Notes: a model not told the origin generated them from the letters alone. A DNA stretch of 64,000 nucleotides from Kordia algicida OT-1 (GCF_000154725.1 NZ_DS544873.1:3175397-3239396), one strand, 5' to 3'. Counted from the first letter of the stretch, positions 51,984 through 60,921 are shown. A program made the numbers and translations.

Positions 51984-52223
51984 ATGACAAGTGAAGAAAT
52001 AAAATACAACGTGCAAAAAGCCTTAGACGAAATTCGTCCGTTTTTGCAAAGTGATGGTGGCGATATTAAGCTCGTTGGCATCGAAAATGATACGTTGGTA
52101 AAAGTTCAGTTAGAAGGAGCTTGCGTCGGATGTAGTGTAAACCAAATGACACTAAAATCAGGTGTTGAAATGACGATCAAAAAGCATGTGCCACAAATTG
52201 AAAAAGTAATCAGCGTAGAATAG
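51984..52223 (+). CDS. NifU C-terminal domain Fe-S scaffold protein
   Basis: The 79-residue protein is a lone NifU-C (Nfu) domain, with ALDEIRPFLQSDGGDIKLVG and the cluster-binding CVGCS (CxxC), then MTLKSGVEMTIKKHVPQI. It carries or assembles Fe-S clusters. It is co-transcribed with the Mrp/NBP35 gene, 18 bases after its stop, as usual in flavobacteria. Confidence 0.94.
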   Translation: MTSEEIKYNVQKALDEIRPFLQSDGGDIKLVGIENDTLVKVQLEGACVGCSVNQMTLKSGVEMTIKKHVPQIEKVISVE

Positions 52224-52259
52224 CTGACAAATGTCATAAAACGACACACATGTGCAACT

Positions 52260-52267
52260 TATTTTTG
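52260..52267 (+). promoter_or_regulatory. Candidate -7 box for the reductase gene
   Basis: TATTTTTG matches TAnnTTTG, 22 bases before the ATG at 52290. Confidence 0.45.
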
Positions 52268-52289
52268 TATCAGATTATATTATAAAGAA

Positions 52290-53345
52290 ATGATTAAAAC
52301 CGATATACTCATTATTGGAGCTGGTCCTACAGGACTATTTGCTGTTTTTGAAGCAGGATTATTAAAACTAAAATGTCACCTAATAGACGCATTGCCGCAA
52401 CCTGGCGGACAATGCTCTGAGATTTATCCGAAAAAACCAATCTACGATATTCCAGGATATCCAGAAGTATTGGCGGGCGATTTGGTAGACAATTTAATGA
52501 AACAAATTGAACCGTTTGAACCTACATTTACCTTAGGAGAACGCGCAGAAACAATTGAAAAACTCGACGATGGCACCTTCATCGTAACAACAAATAAAGG
52601 AACAAAACATCATGCACCAATAGTTGCCATTGCTGGCGGATTGGGAAGTTTTGAACCGAGAAAACCACCAATTCAAAACTTAGCAAACTACGAAGACAAA
52701 GGAGTCGAATACATCATTCGTGATCCAGAAGTTTATCGTGATAAAAAAGTAGTCATTGCTGGTGGTGGCGATTCTGCGTTAGATTGGAGTATTTTCTTAA
52801 CAGATGTTGCTTCAGAAGTAACCTTAGTACACAGACGTACGGAATTTCGTGGCGCGTTAGATTCTGTTGAAAAAGTTCAAGAACTCAAAAATTTAGGAAA
52901 AATCAATCTCATTACACCTGCGGAAATTACAGGAATTCATGGAGAAAATCATGTTTCAGGTGTTGAAGTCACTAAAAAAGGAGAAGCACCATTTACATTA
53001 GAAACCGATCATTTCATTCCACTTTTCGGATTGGCACCAAAACTTGGTCCAATTGGAGATTGGGGATTAGAAATTGAGAAAAACGCGATTAAAGTTGACA
53101 ATACGTTAGACTATCAAACCAACATTCCTGGAATTTATGCCATTGGCGATGTAAATACCTATCCAGGGAAATTAAAGTTGATTCTTTGCGGATTCCATGA
53201 AGCAACTCTAATGTGTCAAAGTGCGTATCAACGTATTTTTCCAGATAAGAAATATGTGATGAAATACACAACAGTAAGCGGCATTGATGGTTTTGATGGA
53301 ACACGTAAAGAAGCTCCAAAAGCAGTTGTAAAAGCGATAAATTAA
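52290..53345 (+). CDS. Thioredoxin reductase-like ferredoxin--NADP+ reductase
   Basis: The 351-residue flavoprotein has the FAD motif ILIIGAGPTGLFAVFEA, DALPQPGGQCSEIYP, the NAD(P) motif VIAGGGDSALDWSI and IPGIYAIGDVNTYPGK. The CxxC redox pair of thioredoxin reductases is absent, which places it with the TrxR-like FNRs. A [2Fe-2S] ferredoxin gene 207 bases downstream is a natural partner, with electrons passing between NADPH and ferredoxin. Confidence 0.92.
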   Translation: MIKTDILIIGAGPTGLFAVFEAGLLKLKCHLIDALPQPGGQCSEIYPKKPIYDIPGYPEVLAGDLVDNLMKQIEPFEPTFTLGERAETIEKLDDGTFIVTTNKGTKHHAPIVAIAGGLGSFEPRKPPIQNLANYEDKGVEYIIRDPEVYRDKKVVIAGGGDSALDWSIFLTDVASEVTLVHRRTEFRGALDSVEKVQELKNLGKINLITPAEITGIHGENHVSGVEVTKKGEAPFTLETDHFIPLFGLAPKLGPIGDWGLEIEKNAIKVDNTLDYQTNIPGIYAIGDVNTYPGKLKLILCGFHEATLMCQSAYQRIFPDKKYVMKYTTVSGIDGFDGTRKEAPKAVVKAIN

Positions 53346-53469
53346 TTTCAGCACAAATTCTTTTAGAATTTTACTCAATTACCTAAGTTTGAGTTTTTAA
53401 ATGTCAATGAGAGAATCGAAATGAAAAATCGTGGCAATCTGTTGCTTCAAATAACAACATTTGTTTTGC

Positions 53470-53515
53470 GATAAACAGATTACCGCGTCACTATCGTTCC
53501 TCGTAAAGACGAATC
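53470..53515. repeat. Dispersed repeat with TCGTAAAGACGAAT core, copy 1
   Basis: GATAAACAGATTACCGCG and the following CTCGTAAAGACGAATC recur, inverted and with a six-base gap, at 55392-55432. It lies in the 207-base gap between the reductase and ferredoxin genes. Confidence 0.65.
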
Positions 53516-53552
53516 ATAGTAGAAAATCAACAATCATAACTCGTACATCAAA

Positions 53553-53885
53553 ATGTCAGTAGACATCAACATCAAAATAACAGACCGAGAAGGCGTTGTA
53601 CACGAAATACAAGCGCCAACCGATATGGCAATGAACTTAATGGAAGTCGTACGTTCGTATGAACTCGCTCCCGAAGGAACGATTGGAATTTGTGGCGGAA
53701 TGGCAATGTGTGCTTCGTGTCAATGTTATGTACATTCCGATCATGAATTACCAGAAATGAGCGTTGATGAAGACATGATGTTAGCCGAAGCATTCTACGT
53801 AGAAGACAACAGTCGTTTAGGTTGCCAAATTCAAATGACACCAGCATTGGATGGTTTGGAAGTTGAGTTGGCTCCGGAGAGTTAG
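53553..53885 (+). CDS. [2Fe-2S] ferredoxin (adrenodoxin-like)
   Basis: The 110-residue protein has cluster ligands in GICGGMAMCASCQCYV (C-x5-C-x2-C) and the fourth Cys in RLGCQIQMT, the adrenodoxin/ISC ferredoxin pattern. Acidic stretches (MSVDEDMMLAE) fit partner recognition. It should exchange electrons with the FNR encoded just upstream. Its stop lies four bases from that of the convergent unknown gene. Confidence 0.95.
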   Translation: MSVDINIKITDREGVVHEIQAPTDMAMNLMEVVRSYELAPEGTIGICGGMAMCASCQCYVHSDHELPEMSVDEDMMLAEAFYVEDNSRLGCQIQMTPALDGLEVELAPES

Positions 53886-53889
53886 TTAA

Positions 53890-54615
53890 TCATCCAAAAG
53901 GAAGCAAATCAATCATACCTTCAATTAGAAAATTAACAGCTTTTTTGAAAACCTCTTTTTTTCCTAATTCTAAAATTTCTTTTAATAGTGGTAAACTTTT
54001 CTTCCTAACTTTTGCAAAAAAATTACTAATTCTTTTGATAGTGACCTTTTTAGTCATGTTAGGAATTTCACTTTGAATAATCTCAGCTTCTTGTATTAAT
54101 TCTTGGTTTTCTTCTTCATCAACTTTTAATAGCTTGATTACATTAGTAAAATAGTTGTGAATTATTATTTGTTTATCTAATTCGTATGGTTTGGAATCAG
54201 CATCTTCATCTATTATCTCGAAATTGGTATAGAATTCTTTTTCATATTCATTAAGTATGTGCTCCTCAGGAGTTAGATTAACTTCATTATATGATCTTAT
54301 AAGTTCTGTCCATTCTTCCAAACAAGTCATGACTGAGTTTTCTTGTGTACGAACACTTCGTGGATTAGTCAGTATACTATTTGTAGGATTGTAATCTAAT
54401 TTAAAGACTATAGTATTACTACCGTTTTGTAAAGGTTCAGAAATAGAGAATTTAAAATCAGATAAATTAGACTTATCCTCAATTATTAATTCAAAAGCTC
54501 CGTTTTTAGTTAACTCCAAAATATCACTATTGGATTCTGTAAAAGATCTAGCCTTTTTCATTAATCGTTCTACGGTTTGTATTAGGAGTAATGAATGTCT
54601 TTTTTTATTTATCAT
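53890..54615 (-). CDS. Unknown protein, 241 residues
   Basis: I do not recognise this protein. It is cytosolic, with a basic N-terminus (KKRHSLLLIQTVERLMKKAR), a beta-rich middle (FELIIEDKSNLSDFKFSIS), and a helical half with acidic stretches (IIDEDADSKPYELDKQ) and a C-terminal amphipathic or hydrophobic tail (FLIEGMIDLLPFG). It is very AT-rich relative to its neighbours. Codon structure and length argue that it is a real gene. It has no operon partner on its strand; the ferredoxin gene converges on it with four bases between the stops. Confidence 0.6.
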   Translation of the reverse strand: MINKKRHSLLLIQTVERLMKKARSFTESNSDILELTKNGAFELIIEDKSNLSDFKFSISEPLQNGSNTIVFKLDYNPTNSILTNPRSVRTQENSVMTCLEEWTELIRSYNEVNLTPEEHILNEYEKEFYTNFEIIDEDADSKPYELDKQIIIHNYFTNVIKLLKVDEEENQELIQEAEIIQSEIPNMTKKVTIKRISNFFAKVRKKSLPLLKEILELGKKEVFKKAVNFLIEGMIDLLPFG

Positions 54616-54720
54616 TTCGTGAATTTATTAAGTCTAGAATGAAATTTAACAATATTTTTCAACTATAAAAATAAAGTTTTATCATGATGCAAGTAATGTA
54701 AAGATAGAAATATCTTTAAA

Positions 54721-54936
54721 TTATTTCTCTAGAACAATCTTCTGCACAACATCCAACAAATTATGCACATACGCAGAAGCTTCTAGTTCTACCATGTCTT
54801 TTTGCACACAATACGTTCCTAAATAATGTACTTTCTTTAAAGCTTCAAAATAATCGTGTATTTCGTTTGTGTTTAGTAAGTCTAATAGTTCTTTTTGTGC
54901 ATCTGTGAGTGTTGTAGTTTTTTCGTGTACTGACAT
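54721..54936 (-). CDS. Small unknown protein, 71 residues
   Basis: A helical peptide (TLTDAQKELLDLLNTNEIHDYF, then ALKKVHYLGTYCVQKDMVEL) with no signal or membrane segment, and not recognised. It has one Cys. The normal ATG start, neat length and amphipathic pattern make it plausible, but it could also be a chance frame. It is 105 bases upstream of the 241-residue gene on the same strand. Confidence 0.5.
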   Translation of the reverse strand: MSVHEKTTTLTDAQKELLDLLNTNEIHDYFEALKKVHYLGTYCVQKDMVELEASAYVHNLLDVVQKIVLEK

Positions 54937-55154
54937 GTTAGAGTTAGTTGTGTTTTTTCGATATATAAATATCGAAAATCTAACTTTTAGCAGTGTTCGG
55001 AATAGCGAACATATTGATAATAAGCTGATTAAATGAGTGTTTGTAGTTTTGAATTTTCATGAAAAAAGAATTATTGATTACAGTTTTTAACGGATAAAAC
55101 ATAGTTTACTATCAAACGACAAAAAATAAATTAGTGATAACGATTGATAAAAAT

Positions 55155-55257
55155 TAGGTTGTTTTTGGTCATGCTGAACTAAATGCTGAGTTTATCTAAG
55201 TACAGCATCACAAAAAACTACAAAATAATGTGACACTGAATCAAGTTCAGTGTGACG
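55155..55257. repeat. 103-base dispersed repeat, copy 1
   Basis: Runs from TAGGTTGTTTTTGGTCATGC to CAGTGTGACG and matches 55976-56076. It contains an internal stem CACTGAA/TTCAGTG with a five-base loop. Confidence 0.85.
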
Positions 55258-55391
55258 TAGCGTATCAAAGAAAAGTCTAACATTCTAAAAATCTAAACCA
55301 GTCTGGTAACCAAGTATTTCTCGATACATTTTTTCCGCTACGCTTCAAAAAACCACTCGAAAAGGCATCTTTGCTTTCAAGTACATTATAT

Positions 55392-55432
55392 AATTCGTCT
55401 TTACGAGCGATAGCGTAGTAATCTCTTTATCA
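55392..55432. repeat. Dispersed repeat with TCGTAAAGACGAAT core, copy 2
   Basis: Reverse complement of the 53470-53515 copy, with a short internal deletion. Confidence 0.65.
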
Positions 55433-55437
55433 AATAA

Positions 55438-55484
55438 CAGTTTTGTTCTTTGTAGTATAAGATTGCTTCGTCGTTTCCTCCTCC
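55438..55484. repeat. Dispersed 47-base repeat, copy 2
   Basis: Inverted match to 24091-24137, from CAGTTTTGTTCTTTGTAGTA through GATTGCTTCGTCGTTTCCTC. Confidence 0.8.
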
Positions 55485-55717
55485 AAAGACGTTTTTATTA
55501 TTTTATTTTCTAATGACACATTAAAAATTGTATTTCGACTGCGCACAAAATGGCTAAGAAAATAATGAGACACTGAATTAAGTTCTGTTTGAATAATAAT
55601 CAAATAAATCATAAAAACTCCTCGATATTTATAAATTACGGTTATAGTTCATTTTTATTCTTTCTTCATTTTGAGTACTTTTAACATAATTATTAATTTT
55701 TTTAAAATTTAATTTTT

Positions 55718-55889
55718 ATGAAAAAAAAAGAATCTTAAATCCCTAAAACTGAACAAAAATGTTATCTCAAATGATTTAAAAAATGTGCAAGGAGGAACTA
55801 TTCCAAAAAATAAAATAAAAGTTCCATCAAACACATGTCAATCAAACTGTGGTGATTGTACAGAAGGTTTTTTTTGTATCAATTTCTAA
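55718..55889 (+). pseudogene. Lanthipeptide-type precursor put out of frame by an A9 run
   Basis: The ATG at 55718 is followed by nine A and a G. Read as written, translation stops at the seventh codon. With one A fewer it reads MKKKNLKSLKLNKNVISND, a leader matching the precursors at 8720 and 9032, then a Gly-Gly at residues 25-26. The 30-residue core ends CQSNCGDCTEGFFCINF, with four Cys. The total is 56 residues with a clean stop at 55889 and a strong terminator. The corrected frame has no start codon of its own before codon 23 (a TGA overlaps the ATG). It is either a real one-base insertion, a sequencing slip, or a gene rescued by polymerase slippage on A9. Confidence 0.8.
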
Positions 55890-55900
55890 TTTATGTATTC

Positions 55901-55925
55901 AAGCGAACTTCGGTTCGCTTTTTTA
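55901..55925 (+). terminator. Terminator after the frameshifted precursor
   Basis: A perfect eight-base stem (AAGCGAAC with GTTCGCTT) closed by a stable C(TTCG)G tetraloop and followed by a T run, 12 bases after the peptide stop. Its presence supports a functional transcription unit. Confidence 0.9.
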
Positions 55926-55975
55926 TTTCTATTTACGATTAAATAATTAAAATGAATAGTAAATACTATTGAAAG

Positions 55976-56076
55976 TAGGTTATTTTCGGGCATGCTGAAC
56001 TGAATGTTGAGTTTATCGAAGTACAGCATCACACAAAACTAAAAATATGCAACACTGAATCAAACTCAGTATGACG
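55976..56076. repeat. 101-base dispersed repeat, copy 2
   Basis: Direct repeat of 55155-55257, sharing the word order TAGGTT, CATGCTGAACT, TGAGTTTATC, AAGTACAGCATCAC, ACTGAATCAA and GACG. Confidence 0.85.
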
Positions 56077-56249
56077 AGCAATGCTACTTATTCCTTAAAG
56101 AAGAAACTCAGCTATCATAACTTTAAAATCGTTATTGTATTTTTTCTTGCTATAATCTGCAAAATATATAAATTACAAGCTTTAGTTTTTATGTTCTTAG
56201 TTTCTTTAAATGAGCTATTTTCTCAATACGCCTGTTTAAAAAAGTAAGG

Positions 56250-56951
56250 TTACCGATTATCGCGATTTAAGTATCGCATAAAATATAATAAGGTTGCCAA
56301 TGAGCCAAGTGCCGCGACAACGTATGTTCTTGCTGCCCATTTTAAAGCATCTTGTGCGCCAGCAAATTCTTCTCGCGTTACCATATTTTTATCTCGAAGC
56401 CATTTTAAAGCTCTGTTACTCGCATCATATTCTACGGGAAGTGTGATAAAACTAAACAAAGTTCCTGCTCCAAACATAATGAGTCCGATAATTAATACTG
56501 TTTGTCCCAAACCTGCTCCTTGACTCGCCATGAGTGCAATTCCTCCAAAAATAACCCATTGCGAAAATTGTGAAGTAATACTTACCACATGCACCAATTT
56601 TGATCGCATTTGTAACCACTTGTACCCTTTTACGTGTTGTACAGCGTGTCCAACTTCGTGTGCCGCCACTGCCGCAGCCGCAGCGTTTCGTTGCAAAAAT
56701 ACACCTTCACTTAAATTTACTGTTTTTTTAACAGGATTGTAATGATCGGTCAACATTCCTTTGACATGTATGACTTCAACATCTCTAATTCCGTGATCTG
56801 CAAGCATTTTTTCTGCAATTTCTGCGCCACTCATTCCGTTGCGTAATTGTAATTTTGAGTAATATGCAAATTTGCTTTTGAGTTTAGAACTCACAAACAT
56901 ACTTACCAACATTATTGCGCCCACTAAGAGCATATATCCACTTGAAAACAT
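56250..56951 (-). CDS. YugP-type neutral zinc metallopeptidase
   Basis: The 233-residue protein has the zinc-protease helix VAAHEVGHAVQH (His98, Glu99, His102). It starts with one transmembrane helix and ends with two or three more (VIFGGIALMASQGAGLG, AARTYVVAALGSLATLLYFM). This matches the Zn-dependent protease family PF04298 (YugP-like). It is membrane-bound with an uncharacterised substrate. It is a single gene reading away from the repeat-rich spacer at its 3' side. Confidence 0.92.
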   Translation of the reverse strand: MFSSGYMLLVGAIMLVSMFVSSKLKSKFAYYSKLQLRNGMSGAEIAEKMLADHGIRDVEVIHVKGMLTDHYNPVKKTVNLSEGVFLQRNAAAAAVAAHEVGHAVQHVKGYKWLQMRSKLVHVVSITSQFSQWVIFGGIALMASQGAGLGQTVLIIGLIMFGAGTLFSFITLPVEYDASNRALKWLRDKNMVTREEFAGAQDALKWAARTYVVAALGSLATLLYFMRYLNRDNR

Positions 56952-57066
56952 ATTCTTTAATTTTAGTTATTTAACAAAATAGCTTTACTATTTTAAAAGG
57001 TATTTATTCTACTTTAAAAACTAGAAGTGATAATACCCATTTGTTCGGTTTTACGATAAAAAATAC

Positions 57067-57094
57067 AAAAACCTCGCCAAATAGGCGAGGTTTT
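57067..57094 (-). terminator. Terminator after the 193-residue secreted protein gene
   Basis: An eleven-base stem (AAAACCTCGCC and its complement) with an AAATA loop and T runs on both strands, 46 bases past the stop at 57140. Confidence 0.85.
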
Positions 57095-57139
57095 GATGTG
57101 TATGAGTTAAATTTCAATTCTTTTGAATTCAAAAAAGCT

Positions 57140-57721
57140 TTAATCGCGTTCTACTTTGCGCAATGCCGCTTTTTGAATGACAACTGCGTGATAACTTGTG
57201 ACAGCTAATTTTTCGCCTCCTGTTTTTCTTGGATCAGCTTTTTCAGTCACAATGATATTAAAAAATATGCGTCCATCATTTTTAAATTCTACACTACTGT
57301 TTAAAATTCTGTTGTTGACTTCAAACGTGCTAAATAGTGTTTGTCGCATATAGTTTGCTCGTAACACAACGCCGTTATTTTCGTCTAAATCGTACAATCC
57401 TTTTGCAGGATCAACTACGATAAGCGTGTATTTGCGTTCGTCTTTTTTCTTAGCAACAATATATGACATTACGTATTCGAACTTTTTTGGATCTTCCGTT
57501 GGAGTAATTCGTAATTCCATCGGAACATTTTGCAGTACACCAGAAGCATCTGCAATGTTTAAGTTTCCTGCATACGTACCAACATATTCTTTAGGAAATG
57601 CATATTGTGTAGGGAATTCTTTGTCTTCAGCATTTTTCCCTGCACGTTCTTTTGCTTGTTTTTTTTGTGCCATTCCGACACTCATACTAAGAATTGCGAT
57701 TAAAAAAAGTAGTTTTTTCAT
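57140..57721 (-). CDS. Secreted protein of unknown function, 193 residues
   Basis: A signal peptide (KLLFLIAILSMSVGMA, then Q) is followed by a charged linker (KKQAKERAGKNAEDKE) and a beta-rich domain with GTYAGNLNI, MELRITPTEDPKKFEYVMSY, LYDLDENNGVVLRANYM and LNSSVEFKNDGRIFFNIIV. The shape resembles small lipocalin-like barrels, but I recognise no family. It is probably periplasmic. It is a single gene with its own terminator; leuS ends upstream of it on the same strand. Confidence 0.7.
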   Translation of the reverse strand: MKKLLFLIAILSMSVGMAQKKQAKERAGKNAEDKEFPTQYAFPKEYVGTYAGNLNIADASGVLQNVPMELRITPTEDPKKFEYVMSYIVAKKKDERKYTLIVVDPAKGLYDLDENNGVVLRANYMRQTLFSTFEVNNRILNSSVEFKNDGRIFFNIIVTEKADPRKTGGEKLAVTSYHAVVIQKAALRKVERD

Positions 57722-57896
57722 GTGTGACGTTTATTATGATGATACTAAGAACTCATTTTGAATTTTTATGTTTCTTTAAAAATAAAAATTCAAGACGTGT
57801 TTTAAGATAAATTTTATTCTTAACTAGCTATTTTCATACCAAATTCTAGACTCATTTATATTTTACACTATTCTGAATAACAGCTTAAAAGAATTT

Positions 57897-60800
57897 TTAT
57901 CCTACGATATTAATGATTTTTCCTGGAACTACAATCACTTTCTTCGGAGTTCTTCCGGCCAACTGTGCTTGCGTGCGTTCGTCTTCTAGAATTATTTTTT
58001 CGATTTCTTCTTTTGATAAATCTAGTGATAATTCTTTTTTGAAACGCATTTTTCCATTAAAAGATACTGGATATTCTTTAGAACTTTCTACCAAATGTTT
58101 TGGTTCAAATATTGGGAATTTCGCTGTTACGATAGAACCTTCGTTTCCTAAACGTTCCCATAATTCTTCTGCAATATGCGGTGCGTATGGCGAAACTAAA
58201 ATGGTTAATGGTTCTAAAATTGCTCTACTTGTACATTTTTGATCGGTTAATTCGTTTACACAAATCATAAATGTACTTACTGAAGTATTGAACGAGAAGT
58301 TTTCGATGTCTTCCTGAACCTTTTTGATCGTTTTGTGTAATGTTTTTAAGTTGTCTTTTGTCGGTTCGGTTTCGGTAACGCGTGGTCCTTCATCAGTAAT
58401 ATACAGTTTCCACAATTTCTTTAAAAAGCTAAAAACACCTGTGATTCCTGCGGTATTCCAAGGTTTTGCTTGTTCTAATGGACCGAGGAACATTTCAAAC
58501 AAACGCAAACTATCGGCTCCATACGCTTCACAAATGTCATCTGGGTTTACGACATTATATTTTGATTTGGACATTTTTTCGACTTCGCGAGAAACTTTAA
58601 ATGTGCCATCTTCTTCACAAATAAATTCAGCGTCTTTATAATCAGCTCGCCAATTTTTGAAACCTTCCGTATCAAGTTCGTTAGCTGAATTTACTAAGGA
58701 AACATCAATATGATAACGTAAAATCCTAAAACCAATTGGTGAAGTGTATTTATCTTTTTCAGATAAGTCTAAATTAGCATTTTTTATTTGTTTTTTAAGT
58801 AAGCGCATTATCTCATCGTCTAATTTTCCACTCAAAGTACCACTCTCTATTTTTTCAACAATACTACTACTAACACAAATAGAAGAATAAAACTCTCTAC
58901 TTGTAGAGTTTTCAAAATTACCCGTAGATTTTTTACCCATTAGTGGAATAGAATAAACTTTATAAACAAAAGCACTCGTTCCCAAAATCATTCCTTGGTT
59001 TATCAACTTTTTAAATGGTTCGTCTACATTTACAAAACCTCTGTCTTTTAAGAATTTTGTCCAGAAACGTGCGTATAATAAATGTCCGGTTGCATGTTCG
59101 CTTCCACCAATGTATAAATCTACATTTCCCCAATATTTTAATGCTTCCTCGCTTGCAAAGTTGTCTTCTCTAGCTGCTTTTTCCATATAACGGAAGAAAT
59201 ACCAAGAACTTCCTGCCCAACCTGGCATGGTATTGAGTTCTAGTGGAAATATGGTTTCGTTGTCAATTTTATCATTATCAACAACCGTGTTTGTGTTTGT
59301 ATCCCAAGCCCAAAACTCAGCGTTTCCTAATGGTGGTTCGCCTGTTTCGGTTGGTAAATATTTTTCTACTTCTGGCAACGTAATTGGTAAATGTTTTACA
59401 TCGATCATTTGTGGCATTCCATTTACGTAGTATACTGGAAATGGTTCTCCCCAATAACGCTGACGCGAGAATACCGCATCGCGCAAACGATAGTTGATTT
59501 TTCCTTTACCAAATCCACGTTTTTCCATTTCGTAAATCACGGTTTTCATCGCTTTTTTGTACGTGAGACCGTTTAGGAAATCAGAGTTTGCGATTTTAGT
59601 TCCTTCTTTGTCTGCGTGTGCTTCTTCTGAAATATCAACACCTTCAAAGATATTCGGAATGTCTAAACCAAAGTGTTTTGCAAAGTCGTAATCACGTTGA
59701 TCTCCGCATGGAACTGCCATCACTGCTCCCGTTCCGTAGCTTGCCAATACGTAATCGCCAATCCAGATTTGTACTTTTTCTCCCGTAAACGGATGCAACG
59801 CATGTGCACCTGTAAAAACTCCAGAAATGGTTTTTACATCTGCCATACGTTCACGTTCGCTTCGCTTGGAAGTTGCTTCAACATACGCTTGAACGGCTTC
59901 TTTTTGGTCTTCTGTGGTAATTTTGGCTACTAAATCGTGTTCTGGCGCAAGCGTCATAAAACTTACTCCATAAATGGTATCTGGTCGTGTGGTAAATACG
60001 TCAATATTTGCGTCATGTCCATCCACTTTAAACGTTACCATAGCTCCTTGCGAACGACCAATCCAATGTGTTTGAGAGTCCATTAATGCCTGAGGCCAAT
60101 CGATGGTATTCAAACCATCTAGTAAACGTTGTGCATACGCAGAAATTCGCATGCTCCATTGTGTCATTTTTTTACGCACAACAGGATGTCCGCCACGTTC
60201 TGAAACTCCGTTCACGATTTCGTCATTTGCTAAGACTGTTCCCAACGCAGGACACCAGTTGACTTCGGTTTCCGCCAAATACGTAAGTCTGTATTTTAGT
60301 AGTATTTCTTGTTTTGTTTTAGAATCGTACTGCGTCCATTCTGCGGAAGCGAACACAGGAGTATCATCATCACAGATCGCTTTGACATTGGCGTTTCCAT
60401 CCGTTTCAAATTTCGCGACAAGCGTGTCAATATGTTCTGCTTTATCGGTTTCGACGTTGTACCAAGAGTTGAATAGTTCGATAAAAATCCATTGTGTCCA
60501 TTTGTAATACGCAGGATCTGAGGTGCGTACTTCTCTGCTCCAATCGAATGAGAAACCGATTTTGTCTAGTTGCTCACGATAGCGTGCAATGTTTGTTTTT
60601 GTGGTAATTGCAGGATGTTGTCCAGTTTGGATAGCGTATTGTTCTGCTGGCAATCCGAAACTGTCATATCCTTGCGGATGCAAGACATTGAAACCTTGAT
60701 GGCGTTTGTAGCGCGCATAGATATCTGAAGCAATGTACCCTAATGGATGACCGACGTGTAAGCCTGCACCTGATGGATAAGGAAACATGTCGAGCACGTA

Positions 60801-60899
60801 ATATTTTGGTTTGTCCGAGTTGTCTTCGGCATGGAAAGTTCCGTTTTCCGCCCAATATTTTTGCCATTTGGCTTCAATTTCGTTGAAATTGTACTTCAT
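57897..60899 (-). CDS. leuS: Leucine--tRNA ligase
   Basis: The 1000-residue class I synthetase has FPYPSGAGLHVGHPLGY (HIGH motif), a CP1 editing domain (TTRPDTIYGVSFMTLAPEHD) and EKMSKSKYNVVNP (KMSKS, near residue 775). A C-terminal anticodon and extension domain ends in VVVPGKIINIVG. Between the catalytic GMILG region (near 636) and the block preceding KMSKS lies a long AT-rich insert (about 642-725: KKSTGNFENSTSREFYSSIC and beyond) without counterpart in the Bacteroides enzyme as I remember it. That explains the length. Confidence 0.96.
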   Translation of the reverse strand: MKYNFNEIEAKWQKYWAENGTFHAEDNSDKPKYYVLDMFPYPSGAGLHVGHPLGYIASDIYARYKRHQGFNVLHPQGYDSFGLPAEQYAIQTGQHPAITTKTNIARYREQLDKIGFSFDWSREVRTSDPAYYKWTQWIFIELFNSWYNVETDKAEHIDTLVAKFETDGNANVKAICDDDTPVFASAEWTQYDSKTKQEILLKYRLTYLAETEVNWCPALGTVLANDEIVNGVSERGGHPVVRKKMTQWSMRISAYAQRLLDGLNTIDWPQALMDSQTHWIGRSQGAMVTFKVDGHDANIDVFTTRPDTIYGVSFMTLAPEHDLVAKITTEDQKEAVQAYVEATSKRSERERMADVKTISGVFTGAHALHPFTGEKVQIWIGDYVLASYGTGAVMAVPCGDQRDYDFAKHFGLDIPNIFEGVDISEEAHADKEGTKIANSDFLNGLTYKKAMKTVIYEMEKRGFGKGKINYRLRDAVFSRQRYWGEPFPVYYVNGMPQMIDVKHLPITLPEVEKYLPTETGEPPLGNAEFWAWDTNTNTVVDNDKIDNETIFPLELNTMPGWAGSSWYFFRYMEKAAREDNFASEEALKYWGNVDLYIGGSEHATGHLLYARFWTKFLKDRGFVNVDEPFKKLINQGMILGTSAFVYKVYSIPLMGKKSTGNFENSTSREFYSSICVSSSIVEKIESGTLSGKLDDEIMRLLKKQIKNANLDLSEKDKYTSPIGFRILRYHIDVSLVNSANELDTEGFKNWRADYKDAEFICEEDGTFKVSREVEKMSKSKYNVVNPDDICEAYGADSLRLFEMFLGPLEQAKPWNTAGITGVFSFLKKLWKLYITDEGPRVTETEPTKDNLKTLHKTIKKVQEDIENFSFNTSVSTFMICVNELTDQKCTSRAILEPLTILVSPYAPHIAEELWERLGNEGSIVTAKFPIFEPKHLVESSKEYPVSFNGKMRFKKELSLDLSKEEIEKIILEDERTQAQLAGRTPKKVIVVPGKIINIVG

Positions 60900-60921
60900 C
60901 TTGATCGTTTTTTAAGAAGCG

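Larger units (their letters stand above)
54937..56249. other. Repeat-rich spacer with a frameshifted precursor peptide
   Basis: Apart from the broken peptide gene at 55718-55889 and its terminator, I see only dispersed repeats: 55155-55257 and 55976-56076 (a direct pair), 55392-55432 and 55438-55484, plus loose words such as TTTCTCGATACATTTTTTCC. No other credible gene. Confidence 0.65.

Noticed and set aside
54721-56249. tRNA or other structured RNA gene in the spacer
   Set aside because: No cloverleaf or T-loop sequence could be found by eye.
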